DNA of 64,000 nt from Paulownia fortunei (GCA_019321725.1 CM033106.1:25098118-25162117); one strand, 5' to 3'. Positions 12,049-25,065 are shown, counted from the stretch's first letter. The notes: generated by a model not told the origin, from the sequence alone. Numbers and translations are program-made.

Positions 12049-15000
12049 TTAGTCTTTCCCATTAGTTTCCTCCACAGGGGAGCCACCATTTGTGGCCTTA
12101 GACACGTCTTCCTCTGCTGCCGCCGCCTTGAGGAAAGGCACGCCGCTGATAGATTGCGGTCCTGGAGTGGCAGCCTTAACAACAACGTTGTCACCCTCGT
12201 TTTTGTACTTGTACCACATTGCCCAATAGAGATAGTGGAAAAAGTTGAGACCACTCAGGATTGCCAAAAACCAGTAGAACAGATTCAAATTGTTCTTGTC
12301 CAAGTCCTGTCCATGCAACCACCCTTGTTTGCTAGGCGCAATTCTTTTGGTCACTGAGTTTATGGCATCCACTAAAACACTGCTCAAGAAATACCCAAAT
12401 GACAGTGAAATCCATGTGAAAGAAGTGGAAAGTGACTTCATTCCTGCAGGGGCTTCTTTATAGAAGAATTCCAGCAATCCCACCAGAGTAAACATATCAG
12501 CAATCCCAAAAATGCCATACTGAAAAGACAGCCAGAAAAGACTAATCGGCTTCAATGGGTTCTTCAAGGACTGGTGCCTTCTCTTCACTTCCACAAATGC
12601 TGCAATGGACATGGACAGGGCTGAGAGCACTAGGCCAACTCCTACGCGCTGAAGCTGCGTGATACCTGATGGATGCTTTGTGAACTTGCGAGCAAAGGGC
12701 ACGAAAAACCTGTCGTAGATTGGAATGAGGATGATCATGAAGAGGAGGGGGATGACAGGGACAGATGCAGCAGGGACTTGGAAGGAGCCGAGATAGGGGT
12801 CCATTCGGTAGCCTTGTTGCACTGAGAAGGTTTGGAGCTGTGCCATACATGTGTTCATTATGATGGTGCTGGCTATGATTGGCAGCATCCTGGTTAGGAC
12901 CTTAACTTCTTCTACCTGTGTCACTGTGCAAACTTTCCATTGGGAGGGCTCTGCATTTTGGGGAAGAATTGCTGCTTTGTCTAGCCACCTAGTTCAAGTG
13001 TGACATCAATGAATTAGTGAACATGTCCACATAACTCCAATAAGTATGTAGCTGGTGTTGCAATCTACTAATTTGTACACACAACAAGTACTCAGCTTAA
13101 TTATTTAGCCTCAACATGCCGTGGGATTTGTTACGAAAATGATCGATGATTCTCTGTTTCAAGCACTTGGTCTATTAGTAAACAGTGGATTTGCTGCAAA
13201 GCTCTGAGGCTTCTCTAGGATATATATGTAAAGTGGAGCAGTTGTAGCAGAAAGGCCAAAAGGAGTAATCTAGATAGACAAACAAGAAGTGGATTGGATT
13301 TTCTACTGCAAATCGTATTGCATAGGAGGCAGGGAAGGCAAGTGTCTCTGAGAATTACTACTATTTTTATGTTCAATAAGTAATATCAGAAAAAAAACAG
13401 TACCTAAATTGTTCAGTATGAGCAATTTTTGCTGTTGTTGATTCTGAATATTTCTCGTTGACCTCGTACAACTCATTCGGGCTCTCCAGATGTGACAAAC
13501 GACGATTTTTTACTGCAACTACTATAACCTGATAAGAGGAAACCCAAAGTTAAATCAAGAACCAAAATTTTTGATATACCAGCTAAGCCATAACCATGCA
13601 CGCCATGCCCAAAATATAGGAGAAAGTAAGATGAATGTGTGCATGGAAGGAGGTTGAAGAAGAGACGGTCTAAATTACATTCTGATAGAATTTTCTATTA
13701 CAAATACTATTATATCCTCTGTTGCATTGCACTGATTCTCGTCGCATATACACTTTGCTCATAGAATTTTACGATAATGCAGTAGAGAGATGCAATAGAT
13801 TTCCTATCAGAATTACATATACCTGTGCAACTCTAATAAGAGGGCTGTCTTTGGGGAGTTGAAGACGGTAGAAAGGCTTTCCAAGTGCAAGAAAGATAAA
13901 ACCGACAAAGGCGCCAACGGTGGTGATCAGAAAACCCTTCCACCAGTTGTGATTGTTCTTGTTGGTAGCAACCCACACAATGACAGTAACTCCAACTGAT
14001 GCTCCACTAACTGTGCTGAGCAAGAGCCAGTTGAAATAGCTTGCAAGACCCTTGGCTTCCTTTGGGACCTTTGCATCAAATTGATCAGCACCAAGGGCGG
14101 GAAGGGACCCCCTAACCCCACCAACGCCCAGTGCCAGCAAACACAGCGAAGTGTAGAAATACAAGGCCACACCACCCTCCACACAGTTTGTCTTGCCGCA
14201 AGGTATTGGTAGCAAACTATTAGTGTGAGCTTGAATTGTCATCATCACTAGAGCCTAAGGGAAAACAATGAACATTCGTTTAATCAAGGAGAGTAGACAG
14301 TTGTTATCGTGTCATGTCAACTGAAAAGATTTCAATAATTGATATGTGATTGGCATATTTTAGCTCAAGCTCAAAATTTAAGTCCAATAGATAGTAAGAC
14401 CTAACTTAACCGGATCTAAGTCCAGAAAGTAATAATCTCTAAATATCTCATTCATTTTATTTTTAAGATATATTTTAATTCACTTGTATATTACTCTTTT
14501 GTGAATTTATAATTGTTTTTACTAATTTAAGTATCGAAAGATTATCATTGAGATAATCCGACACTTCTAACGTCTGTTTGTTTTTCAGACAAAAACCCAA
14601 CATCCAATCAACTTTATAAAAATGAGTTAATTACTGAGGGCTACTTCTATAGATCTAACTATACATCAGAGTATTAATATGTATCCTATTTATACCCTTT
14701 GTTCTAATTGAGAAGTGAAGGAGTAGAAGAGACTTTTCTCTCAAGATTCTAGTCAAAACTAACTTGGATGCACCCAAGTTAATAACATGATAGATTTACA
14801 TTTTAAAACGAGTAACCAATTACAAAACACATACAATTGAGTTTGACTAAAATTTTCCTTCTTTTTTCTTATCTTTTCTTCTTTGTCCTCATGCTATCAA
14901 GACAATTAGGGATGGTAAAAATGTTTAAAGGATAGGTGCAGCATTATAAGTTGGATTTACCAAGACTTCAAGCGTCCCAAAAATGAGACAGGTCTGGAAC

Positions 15001-15488
15001 CTGTTGATGTAAGTGTCGGAAATGAAGCCACCAACAATGGAGAGCAAGAAAGTTGATCCCATGAGGTTTGTGAGAGTGTTTGCTGCGTTGGACAGATCAA
15101 AATACATCTTGTACGAGAAGTAGAGGACCAAGCTCACCATGTTGGCTACAAAACCCATGTTCTCCAATGCCACCAAAGCTACATATAAACATCAAGAATA
15201 TTCAACCATTTCTTGTATCTATTGCATTCACGCCAATAAATATTCAAGTTTTTTGCAAGAAAAAAGTTCAAGATTTAAAAGCTTTGCTCACCATAAATGA
15301 AAGATGTAGCTCTGAACCCTCCTTTCCCTTTGATTTCTGACGTGCTTACCTTGTTGTACCCTGGCTCCGCGTCTTCCCCCTGCTTGCATGGCATAAAAAA
15401 CATTAGCTTAAAAAACCCATTACTAAACTGCTGTTTGGGGGGGGGGGGGGGGGTGGGGGGTTGTTAAGGAAAAACACACACTTACCAT
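12049..15488 (-). CDS. NRT1/PTR family (NPF) transporter
   Basis: Six coding exons on the minus strand: 15486-15488 (ATG only), 15292-15379, 14961-15178, 13823-14254, 13404-13528 and 12049-12988. Together they encode 601 residues, the usual NPF length, with GT-AG junctions and continuous frame. NPF proteins are 12-helix proton-coupled transporters of nitrate, peptides or hormones. Visible family marks are LENMGFVANMV in helix 1, TLTNLMGSTFLLSIVGGFISD, the GADQF motif, FRWLDKAAILP before the central loop, TQVEEVK and TFSVQQG (about 342-348). The acidic ExxE(K/R) signature of helix 1 is not intact, because valine replaces the first acidic position. The C-terminal half recalls the NPF4 subfamily, which includes ABA/GA transporters, but subfamily and substrate are inference. 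The tail (about 40 residues) is hydrophilic. The start follows a GCC context, and the intron begins immediately after the ATG. Confidence 0.9.
14320..14700. mobile_element. Possible LTR-like fragment inside NPF intron 3
   Basis: The intron between the 14254 and 14961 exon boundaries contains AGTCCAATAGATAGTAAGAC, AAGTATCGAAAGATTATCAT and CCGACACTTCTAACGTC in an order that recalls plant LTR U3-U5 sequence. Termini and target duplication were not found. Identification is by remembered pattern only. Confidence 0.2.
15437..15460. repeat. Poly(G) tract in NPF intron 1
   Basis: Seventeen consecutive G, one T, then six G on the plus strand; the NPF transcript therefore carries a C tract here. It lies about 25 bases 3' of the first donor site, inside intron 1. 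Homopolymers of this length are also prone to sequencing error. Confidence 0.9.
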
Positions 15489-18400
15489 GGCTGAGAGTTG
15501 AGAGGAATACTGTCAAAGTTAGAGAAACCGAATGTGAAAAAGGAGAATGAGCTTAATCATAGATATAGGCAATAAGGTACGTTGTATATAACGTCCATTG
15601 CCATCTGATTGATCGCCTTCTTGTTTTCATTCTGTCCCTTTCTCTCCTTTCACTCTCCAAGAGTTCATGATTAGGACACCAACAGGATGGCAGCTAAGTT
15701 TTCTCGTCACTTTCACAAGGCATTAGTGGAGAGGTTGTGTGCTGGGGGGTGGGGGGAGTGGGGGTGGACACGAAGCTAGGTAAGTTAGCTAGCCCCCCTT
15801 ACAAGATGGCTTTGGACACTTCTTTTGATTTATAGGAGCCTCCTTTTTGGACAGATCACTATATACAGCCATTCACATAATGCATGAGAAGAAATAATAT
15901 AATACACAACTTGAAATCTCAGTTTGTCATTTATAGTGTTAACCATATTCGATCAATGCGTGCATGCTTTACATTATCAAATCATATCATCATACTATGT
16001 AAAGATGGAAACTTTATTATTTCTTCAACTTCACTTTTTGAATTCAAATATATATATGTATATTCTCTTTTTGCTTTCTAAATCAAGATATATATATACA
16101 AAAAGAGAAAAATACAAGAAAAAAGAAAAGCTAAAGATGGCTTTTATGAAGGTCTTTGATAGTATGATTAATAATAGAATTCCACTTGAACTCGTATGAC
16201 ACAACTTTGAAGCTATTTTTTTCACTTGTTAGTCAAATATTATTCTTTAAGTGTCTTGAATCATCCAATCTATATCCCATATCTAATTACCTATGAATAT
16301 TTTAGAAATTTTGCATGAATTGTAGCGTAAATATGTAAAAATCTATTTATTTTAGGGTTAAAAATTTAAGAACATTTATTTATTCACTAAATTACTGAGT
16401 AATGTTCTCTTATATTATACATTTAAAAATGTCGTTGCTCGTAGACATATGATGAATTACATAAATATTTTATTCATGATATTTATAATTTTTTATTTCT
16501 TTTTTGATTGATTTTGCAGCAGTGTGGGAGAAAGAAAGCCAGCAGCCATTAGGAAACTGACTGTTGGTCCTGTCATCAAATATAATTTGTAACTGTGCAT
16601 AAATCCTGCAGCCCTTCAATTATAGAAGTGCACATAATTCAGTTATCCATCAACTCAAGAAAGTGAATGGATTTGGTTGGAATTATATGCAAATCAAAAC
16701 CCTACCGCTGGCATAATTGGAAAATGCCAATCAAATAAAATAATGAACGTTGTGGCAAGAAACTTTTTTTTTTTCATCTATTGAATTTCATTTCCATCTT
16801 TAGTATAATTTTTTTTATTAAATTCAAAAAATAAAAATAAAAAAGTATTTTTTTATGATCAGAATTAATAAAGCTCGATACATATTCTCCTCTCGTTTGT
16901 AAAACTTAATATTGTCAATTCTTACATAAATTGCCTGGTATTCCTCTACTATCAAGGTGGTTTTATTTTTATTTTGTTACAATAATAAATTGTTGGTCTT
17001 CTTTTTGCAATTATTTTGTTGAAAGTGACATTTTTTTTTATCTATTTTATGAATTATAAGAAAAGGAAGCTTTAGTTGTTAAAGATAAATAGACTATGTT
17101 AATAGGTAATGGTATTTTGATAATAACCAAATTGCAAAATGGTCACAATTGACTGTTTTGTCCAGTATTTTGGTGCAAGTGTTTCTTGTAGGGTCAAGTT
17201 TTTGTAGTGGATGTAACGTATTTTGCCAACCCTCTGCATATGGCATGTCTATTGCCACAAAGCAACTAGATAATGTGATTGTTGGGGCCAAGGCTAGAAT
17301 GATTATGGGCATAATTTCCATGGTCAAAGGTGTGCATTCATGTCTTCCCTTTATCTCAATTACATTTTCCATGTACATAATAAAGAGTGTGGATTGATTA
17401 TTTAAAAAATCTCAAATTCATTGGCCTAGAATTTTTTTTTAAAAAAAATTATTTCTTCTAGGGCAGGAATCGTACAAGAAATTTATCATGATTCGCTTCT
17501 AGATCCTTTATTTAAATTTAATGTTTCACTTTATTTAAATTTAGTATTTTATTTTTCTTAAATATACAATAAAATTGAAATAAAAAATTCAAAGTAGGTG
17601 GTAGTGCAAGTAAAAGTTGCTCCATTTTCAAGTTAGAAAATCAGCTCCATTTCATTGAAATTCATGCACCTACTGTTTCTAAAGATGATGACCCAGTCCT
17701 AACACCTCTTTTCTTTTAGGTCACAAGTACAACTCAAAAAGTATATTTTATAGCCCCAGAGCTTGTTTTTAAAAGATAAAGTGCATGGATTTTCTTTCTT
17801 GATCATCCACTTAGTTTATAATGCACGCTTGGTGTCACTCTCATCCGTCATCTTTTCCAGTTTCAAAATATAGTATGATTTTAAGCTGCTTCTTGCTGCA
17901 TGGTGATTCCATGCTTTTAGTTTCAAAACTCCTTAATGGAATACATATATCAGAAATTTCTTGAGATCCAAGGAGCTGGAAGAAAGAGTTAATTTCATTA
18001 GAAATTTGGCTCAATTCTAAGTTTGGGTGAACTCAATTCATATCTCAAACTCCAGTCTTGGTTATATATGGTTGTGGATCCAATTTTCACATCGATAGCT
18101 GTCAATTGAAATTGTTCAGATTATAAATATTTTCTCTTGCTTGAAGGACGGTAAACTCAATAAGTGCTTGATAAGTGTACACAAGGAAAGCTACTTCTGA
18201 TAGGTATAAGAAAGCTCAGTTAGATCTTATCTAGCTTGCTTCTCATGTGAGTATTCATTGTTTTTATCAAACCTTTTGGCTTTAATCACACTGATGCAGG
18301 ATTTGGTTTTGGCTGTACACTGTTCCAATTATGAGACAGCAGCTTCTGTTCTCTCTTTTGGGGCTTACAAAATGGAATGAAGAAAAGACTTTAAAAGTGC

Positions 18401-21400
18401 AGCCCATACCTTCTGTTCACTATGCATTATTGGTATAGATTAATCAAAAGTTGGAAGGAAGTTAGAAGCAGAACCTTGTTTCCACCTCCCATTCGAATAA
18501 TTATCAACGACAGTAACTTTGAATAGTCGGAAAGCGTCCTGCCCTGTCAAGTTATTCTCTAAGAACATCAAGGTAATATTTCCTTTCCCTTCTGTTATAG
18601 ACGATGTTTTGAGATCCTACATAAATCATTTCACTGTAGAACACATAAAACACAATGTGTTGATACACTACACAAATGACTTGTCGTTCAAATATTAACA
18701 CCTGATAGTTTTGGTTAAAACTTCAGAGACCAGAACAAAGATAATTGGACTTATCTGAAGAGAGCCGTTTTCAAAGTGATCATTTTCTCCATGTGTCACA
18801 AATTACCTTCTGTTGTAACCTGTTAATTGTCACTTCTAGCTTCGAATGGGCGACTCTGTTCAAGGGTCAGTCAGAATCCAAAAAAAGTAAGATATAGGTG
18901 GAGACTACAAATCAAAATAAATGAACCTTAAACCAACAGGTGCAAACTCTTCTTGAAGTGTTGACCCATCCATTAGTGGATAATCCACAAACCTTTGAGC
19001 TGACCACTAAAAAAGTTCTTTACTATGGAACAGATTCATGTACAAAGATCTTCATCTGGTACATTTAAGATTCTCAATCACCAAAAGTAAGGATTTTCCA
19101 TGCTACTAACATGCACAGGCCCCTAATTTTTCTGATATTACATAATCTAGGGCTTTAGTGAGTCTAAGTCTAATCTTTTCTACCTGGAATTCACTATCTT
19201 ACACGTTTTTGTTTCTATTCTTATCCCTGCAGATTGTCTTTTATGCTTGAAGTTCTTTTGCAAATGGATGAAACCTTAGACTATATCAGCCTGGAGAATG
19301 ATAACACTTGATAAACCAAAACAATTATCTTATATTTCTTTTTGCTTTGTCTTTTTTCTTAAAAGTTTCACAGCAATAAAGGCCATTAACGCCAGATAAA
19401 CCAAATAGTTATGATTATTGTCAAATCAATGGAAACAGTCAGAAAATGCCAATAGAATCAGGCTGGATATTAACTCAAGTTCAGCATCATCATTTCAATC
19501 AGCTTCTCAATAATGGAGTGACAAATCACATGGATGTTAAGAGGTTACAGTACTATATATCTGTATCACTTTCAAGCATATCTCTACTTTATCCAATGAT
19601 ACATAATTCACATTAAAACCAAAAAAAAAAATAAGCAGTATTGCAGAACTGATGTCAACCAGGAGCCTAGGATGCAGAGTCAACAAGAATTAAATTGTCA
19701 CATATTAGTATTGGCACTGCAATGAGAAACATACCTTTTTCTTTCTTGGGCTATGATAAACACTTCTTGTGTCCACAATAATTTCACTAGAAAGGAAAAT
19801 GGAAAGAAATGCTGCAGTGTTAACTACATAGGAATTTAAAACCGGCCATTTGAAGTGGTGTGATTTTAAAAAATACGTCACTTCTAAGATGCTGCCATGG
19901 GATTCTGACACAATATGTCTGCCTTGTGGAAATGAACATGTATATCCTTTTCTACTGTCTCATATGTATGAAAAACTATGAAGAATAGACAATGAGCATT
20001 TGCTTGGAATCCATGGCGACATGCAACAGTGTAACATTCCTAAACAAAAAAAGGTTAATGCAAAATTATCATCAAAATCTTGAAAAGCTTGGCATTCTTT
20101 CATGTTGAGAGGCCACAAATATGTTAATGGATAATATTGTAACCATGTCATCATCATGGATTTTGGCATGATAAAGAGGTTGGCCCTCAAATGATCAAAT
20201 CCAAAAAGCGAACATTCAATTTTCCCTAACCTATAGGAGCATGTGAAAATTCTTAAACATTTTTCTGGGGGGATTAGGTCTGATTTTTCAGAAGTTTCCT
20301 GATTGTGCAGAAATCCAGTGCAAATATCATTGTTAACTTACCGACTAAAAAAGGAAAAGAAATAAAAAACTATGTGACTTAATGAAACTTGACTTTTAGC
20401 ATTCCTTTTAGCCCTAGAACAATTAATGACTTGTTATCACCTTCCAAGTATGTTTATCTTCATTGCCAAGGATTGTATTGTATAAGTATCAACTTTTCAT
20501 AATCATGAAAGACATACTTTAGCAGTAATGAATGTTGTTTTTCTGTTACTGAAAGTTGGACCACCATTTCAGAAGCCATAACCTTCATTTTTGTGTATAC
20601 CACCATTTCAGCATACCAAGGACTACACTCAGCTTCAACCCAGTTTGAGCAAGTTCCTCCAAGCTTTTCTAGAGCGCAACATGCCACAGAAGTGATTAAC
20701 TTGACATATGTTTTTTAGCATGTTTATCTATTCTTGGTTCTTTTTCTACTTCAATCCTTTCTCTTGACAAAAGAACATCAACAACTCAAAAGAAAAGATT
20801 TTAAAGGAATTAATTCTTCTCAATACAATGAAAGACAAAAGTCACTCAGTATTATTCACAAGAATGGCAAGGCTTGGTTGCTGAACTCACTGTAACAACA
20901 GTCAAATTTTTTCTGTTCAACTAGATTTTGATTTTTTAATTTTAGGCAGCAGCTTATAAAACAGACATGATTCCCACGTAGGACGTACTTCTTCCCACCT
21001 GGTTGGAGCTAAATTTTGTCCTTCCAAAGAGTGCTCAATGGCACATCAAACATCAGTGCATTCTCATAAATCAATATAGATGCGAGCACAAAAACTTTTT
21101 CTGGCAGCACACAAGCACAAAACATATAGACTGAAAAATTCTAGAAAAGTACATAACCAGAAACACACTATAATACAAATAAGTGAACAATAGATAGGGG
21201 AAAGCTAGGATAGGACATATTCACCAATATAACTTAGAATTCAAGAAACAGCTTTAGGCCTTTTCAACTCAAGGTTCTATTTCATCTTCACGACAATGAA
21301 GTCCTTCACTCAGGGATCACATATCTCCCCAACAGAAAATGAGGGTGCCATATTCCGTGACCCTACTAAAAAGCTGTGCCAAACGAATTGATCTTTCAAC

Positions 21401-22620
21401 AATCCGCTTTACAAAAAGAGTCAGCAATTTCCAAAGCTGTTTTTTTATTTTTTTTTCTTTGTCAGAGATCATGGTCAGATAAAATAAGTAAAACAAGCAA
21501 TCCAATTTAAAAGCACTTCATACAGTTATGCTACCAAGAAAATGGAGCCTCTGATTCATAATGAGTAGCAGTATTTAAATGAAAAAGCTCTACATTTATA
21601 CCGGTCCACTTCAGTTTATTAAATTCTGAGAACCTAACACCCATAATGCAACATTGTCCCATAAAGAATCCTTAACTTCCATTTTCTAATCTAGTAAAAG
21701 CCATTAAACAGGAGTTTCTCTTGCTATTGCTAGCGCCTAGTTAGTGAGAGTTGTGAGATAATATCCTTATTGCCAATCTGCAAATTGTCTAACCTTTTTC
21801 TTCAGCACTACGCCAAGTCCTACATTGAAAAGTTCTGCACCTAGCAAGGAGAGTAAGAGGGAGTAACTAGAACAAGCTATCCACATTATAGATCCATATC
21901 AGGCTGATATAAAAGCCCCTTTGATTAATAAATGACACCATGGCTCCCTGATGCAGATTTTGCAAAATGCTAACCTTCATTCTGCTGTATGAATATTAAA
22001 ATTTGGTTAATTTGTGAATGTACTACAGTTCAAGGTGATATTGTTTTTCAATTGCCTTGAGTTCACAGCCATCCACCAATTTTCAAGAAGTATTGACAAA
22101 TTCACAACGCCCATTAAGGCAGCATTTCAAATAATAGTCAGAGCTAGAAACCCTTCAACTTGTTATGCATATGTCTCCCTCTTATCTTACACATTTGTAG
22201 AGAAAACAAATTAAACTAATAGCAACCTTAACCTCAGGTACTTTTCAGCAATCAGTATAGCTTCAATAACCTACATGTTACGATGCAGAGAAACATACGC
22301 ATATAGCTCATGATACAAGTCTTGACCTGGACCATCATGGAAGTAAGTACAAAAAATGGCAACCATTAAATCGAACAGACTTACATTTCATAAAACGCAA
22401 CAGAAAGCAAGCCCATGTGAGTAACACGACTGGCAACAGTGTTCTTTGCATAGAAAGAAGCAGACAAGACCCGTAAGAAAGAAACAGAGTACATAAATCC
22501 GTAACAATTGGGCCTGAATGGACTTGAAATTCTTATCTTGAAGAATTTTACCTCCAATATGTATGAACTATCAGAATATTTTAATTCTCCTATAAGCAGC
22601 TCTATGCTTATTTAATAGGA
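15489..22620. other. Unassigned intergenic region between NPF and the zinc-finger gene
   Basis: The right end of the NPF 5'UTR and promoter lies at about 15.49-15.8 kb and includes a G-tract cluster at 15744. The remainder contains only short open frames with no recognisable domain. From about 17.7 to 22.6 kb the sequence looks less AT-monotonous than 1-11 kb and could hold UTR, non-coding RNA or decayed gene sequence, but nothing specific can be supported. No transposon with definable ends was seen. Confidence 0.5.
15744..15767. promoter_or_regulatory. G-tract cluster with quadruplex potential upstream of the NPF start
   Basis: Plus-strand tracts G6-T-G6-AGT-G5-T-GG lie roughly 255-280 bp upstream of the NPF ATG (the gene is on the minus strand). 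Short loops between long G tracts are the classic quadruplex pattern. Any regulatory role is inference. Confidence 0.35.
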
Positions 22621-23190
22621 TCATCCATCGTCTATGTCGGAGTCATCCTGTGTCTGTTGATTGGCCATCAAATAGGCGACCCTGTCAATAGCTTCTTTGG
22701 CCCTTTGTCTTGCCAATAAGGCTTCCCTAACTTTCTGCTCGGCATCAGCTCTGGCCATGGCCGCCGCCTTGTGCATAGTTACAGAGGCAATTTTGGCGGC
22801 ACAGAGCAATTGTTTGGCCAAATCACTGGTGAAAACGATTGTGCTGCTTCCATTAGAAGTGCAAGCAGCAGGTCCGGAATCGAAGAAGGAGAAAGAGGGA
22901 TGGGAGCACTGGGGGCAGAGGTAGCGGAATGCGGAGGATGAGCGGTTGGAGGGGAGGCAAGTGAGGTGGACCAAGGCGGGGCAGCGGAGGCACATGACGC
23001 GGGACTGAGCGGAGGGGCCCTTGTTGGTGGTGGTCTCCTCATACACGTCAAAGCAGAGGGGGCAGAAGCTGCCCCGGTGGTGGCGGAGCACGCAAGCTGT
23101 GCAGAGCAAGGCGAATGCACCTCGGTGAGGGACGTTGTGAAGGATTATGGGGTCGACGGACCTACATACCTGGCACTCCCGGATCTCCAT
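22621..23190 (-). CDS. Small PHD/RING-like zinc-finger protein
   Basis: A single uninterrupted frame of 189 codons starting at the ATG whose complement is 23188-23190. The frame stays open about 40 codons further upstream but has no other ATG. The first zinc-ligand group has C6-x2-C9, C30-x2-C33, then HH37-38 and C43-x2-C46. The second has C67-x2-C70, H75-x2-C78 and C92-x2-C95, spacing resembling the second half of a PHD/RING finger. The C-terminal third is an Ala/Arg/Lys-rich predicted helix (about 130-175), followed by an acidic tail ending DDSDIDDG. PHD fingers often read histone tails and RING fingers recruit E2 enzymes; which applies here is not decided by the sequence. It is probably nuclear. 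The two arrays together could form one extended PHD module. I recognise the fold class but not a named orthologue. Confidence 0.7.
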   Translation of the reverse strand: MEIRECQVCRSVDPIILHNVPHRGAFALLCTACVLRHHRGSFCPLCFDVYEETTTNKGPSAQSRVMCLRCPALVHLTCLPSNRSSSAFRYLCPQCSHPSFSFFDSGPAACTSNGSSTIVFTSDLAKQLLCAAKIASVTMHKAAAMARADAEQKVREALLARQRAKEAIDRVAYLMANQQTQDDSDIDDG

Positions 23191-24255
23191 GAGAAGGGTT
23201 AGAATTATTAGGGCAAATGGAACTGAATTTATTTGTGATTGCAATTGCAATTGCTGGAGGGTTGGGGTGGGGGTAGGGGGTAGGGGAGGGAAGAGAAGAG
23301 CCTGTGAGGTGTTCAATAAACGGAAGGCGGGAGGGTGATGGTATTATGAGTGCTGAGGCTGTATTTTGTTTTTTTTCCTTGCTATATTCCAAATTATTGT
23401 TTATAGTTTTTTTAAATGGATTTATTTGAAAAATATATTCTAGATAACACTGATTCTTAATTACTATTTTTTTAAAAGAATATTATAAAAAATATCTAGT
23501 TTTTATACTAATACATGATAACATGCGTAGAAATATATTCATACAGTGTTATGTGAATATAATTAATTGACTTATACAATTTATGATCACTGTCTTTATA
23601 TTATAATAGAAAAAAATGTTCAAAGTTATAATTGAGAGCGTTGAAGAAACAAGTACAAAATGACAAACATTAAATAGAGAAATTGAGGACTGACTTTTCC
23701 TACGAGGAAGAAAACCTAATTGACCAAGTACTAGCACGACCCGTGTAAAAGTGTTCTTTTTACAGAGAAAGATGCAAAATACACTGATAAGAGAGAGAAA
23801 CGGAAATGTGTAATAATTGGGCATGAACATAGAATGTAGAAAGACCTGGTGATCATCTGAAAACACTCAAATCCCCTAAATGGGCTTAAATTCGTTTTTT
23901 TTGGATATGTCTCAGCGGGTGTCAAAATTGGTAAAGAATTACACATTATTTCTTTCCTTGGTGCATCCGAACTCCAATATGTCATCCGGAAGCATAATTC
24001 TAAGTATCAATGCCAATTCCAGTAAATATATATTTTTTGAAGAACCAGCCCAAAAATCCGAATTGATTTATTAGATCTTTCTTTCTTTAGATATACGTGA
24101 TTACACTTATACACTTTTGTAGATGTCTGTATAGTATTAATACCACATAGAGTCCACTCAATCATAATTAATAAATAAATAGTATTTTTTATTTTACTTT
24201 TATTATTTTTTGTTTCATATCCACAATTTGAAAAATCCTCACTCATAACCCCTTC

Positions 24256-24287
<32 letters not shown>

Positions 24288-24317
24288 AGAGAGAGAGAGA
24301 GGAGCAGCAGCAGCAGC
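24256..24317. repeat. Compound microsatellite A29-(GA)n-(GCA)n
   Basis: A run of 29 A is followed by about eight GA units and then five GCA units. It is entirely purine-rich apart from the GCA part and sits about 0.85 kb upstream of the FEN1 start codon. Confidence 0.9.
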
Positions 24318-25065
24318 GCCCAACAGAGTATCACTGCCAATGTGTACGCCCCACCAAAAAAAAACAAAAAAAAGAAGAAGCTACACTTGATTTCATTTTT
24401 AAAAACGATATAAAAGATATATTAAAAAATATAGAAAATGAGATTCACTCGATTTTTGTGTGAAAAAAAGTGCTTAGATTAGTAGCTATAAAGTTTGACC
24501 ATTTATTTGATATTTTATTTTGAAAAAACAAATTTAATTTACTTATTTGTAAATCTATCATAAAATGTACTCTAAATGTTACAATATTTTCTTTTTGGAC
24601 ATCATAATATAATATTTTACATTTTAAAATTATTTTTTTTCAAAATTATTATTTCAACAAAATTACTAATACTGTATAACTAACTTTTAACCACTATTTA
24701 AAATAGTGATAATAGTATAAAAATATATAAAACACATACTTTTTAACTCTCATCAAAAGATTAGTAAAATTAGACTTAATTTTTTAAAATGGGAGAGTTT
24801 TTTACTAAACAAATGAGATAGATTTTTGGAAATAGATTGTACTATAAAAATGCAACTTTTGAAAATAAAGTTGAAAAGGAATTTGTATTTTCAGGCGCAT
24901 GCTAAAAAAAAAGGTGAAGTAAACACATTTTAGCATTTTTACTTGTTGAAAATCGAAAAAATATTTTTTCATTAAAAAATGAAACTAAACTTGATTTTTC
25001 CAAAAAATAAAACAAAATTAGAACGTACGTGTCACTGTGTCTCTACATAAAGGCGCTCTAAAAGA

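Noticed and set aside
17094..17397. Overlapping open frames of about 80-94 codons on both strands
   Set aside because: No domain, start context or splice partners; probably chance or a decayed repeat.
23191..23316. 42-residue N-terminal extension of the zinc-finger protein
   Set aside because: It would need a TTG start; the sequence is Pro/Gln-rich and reads like 5'UTR.
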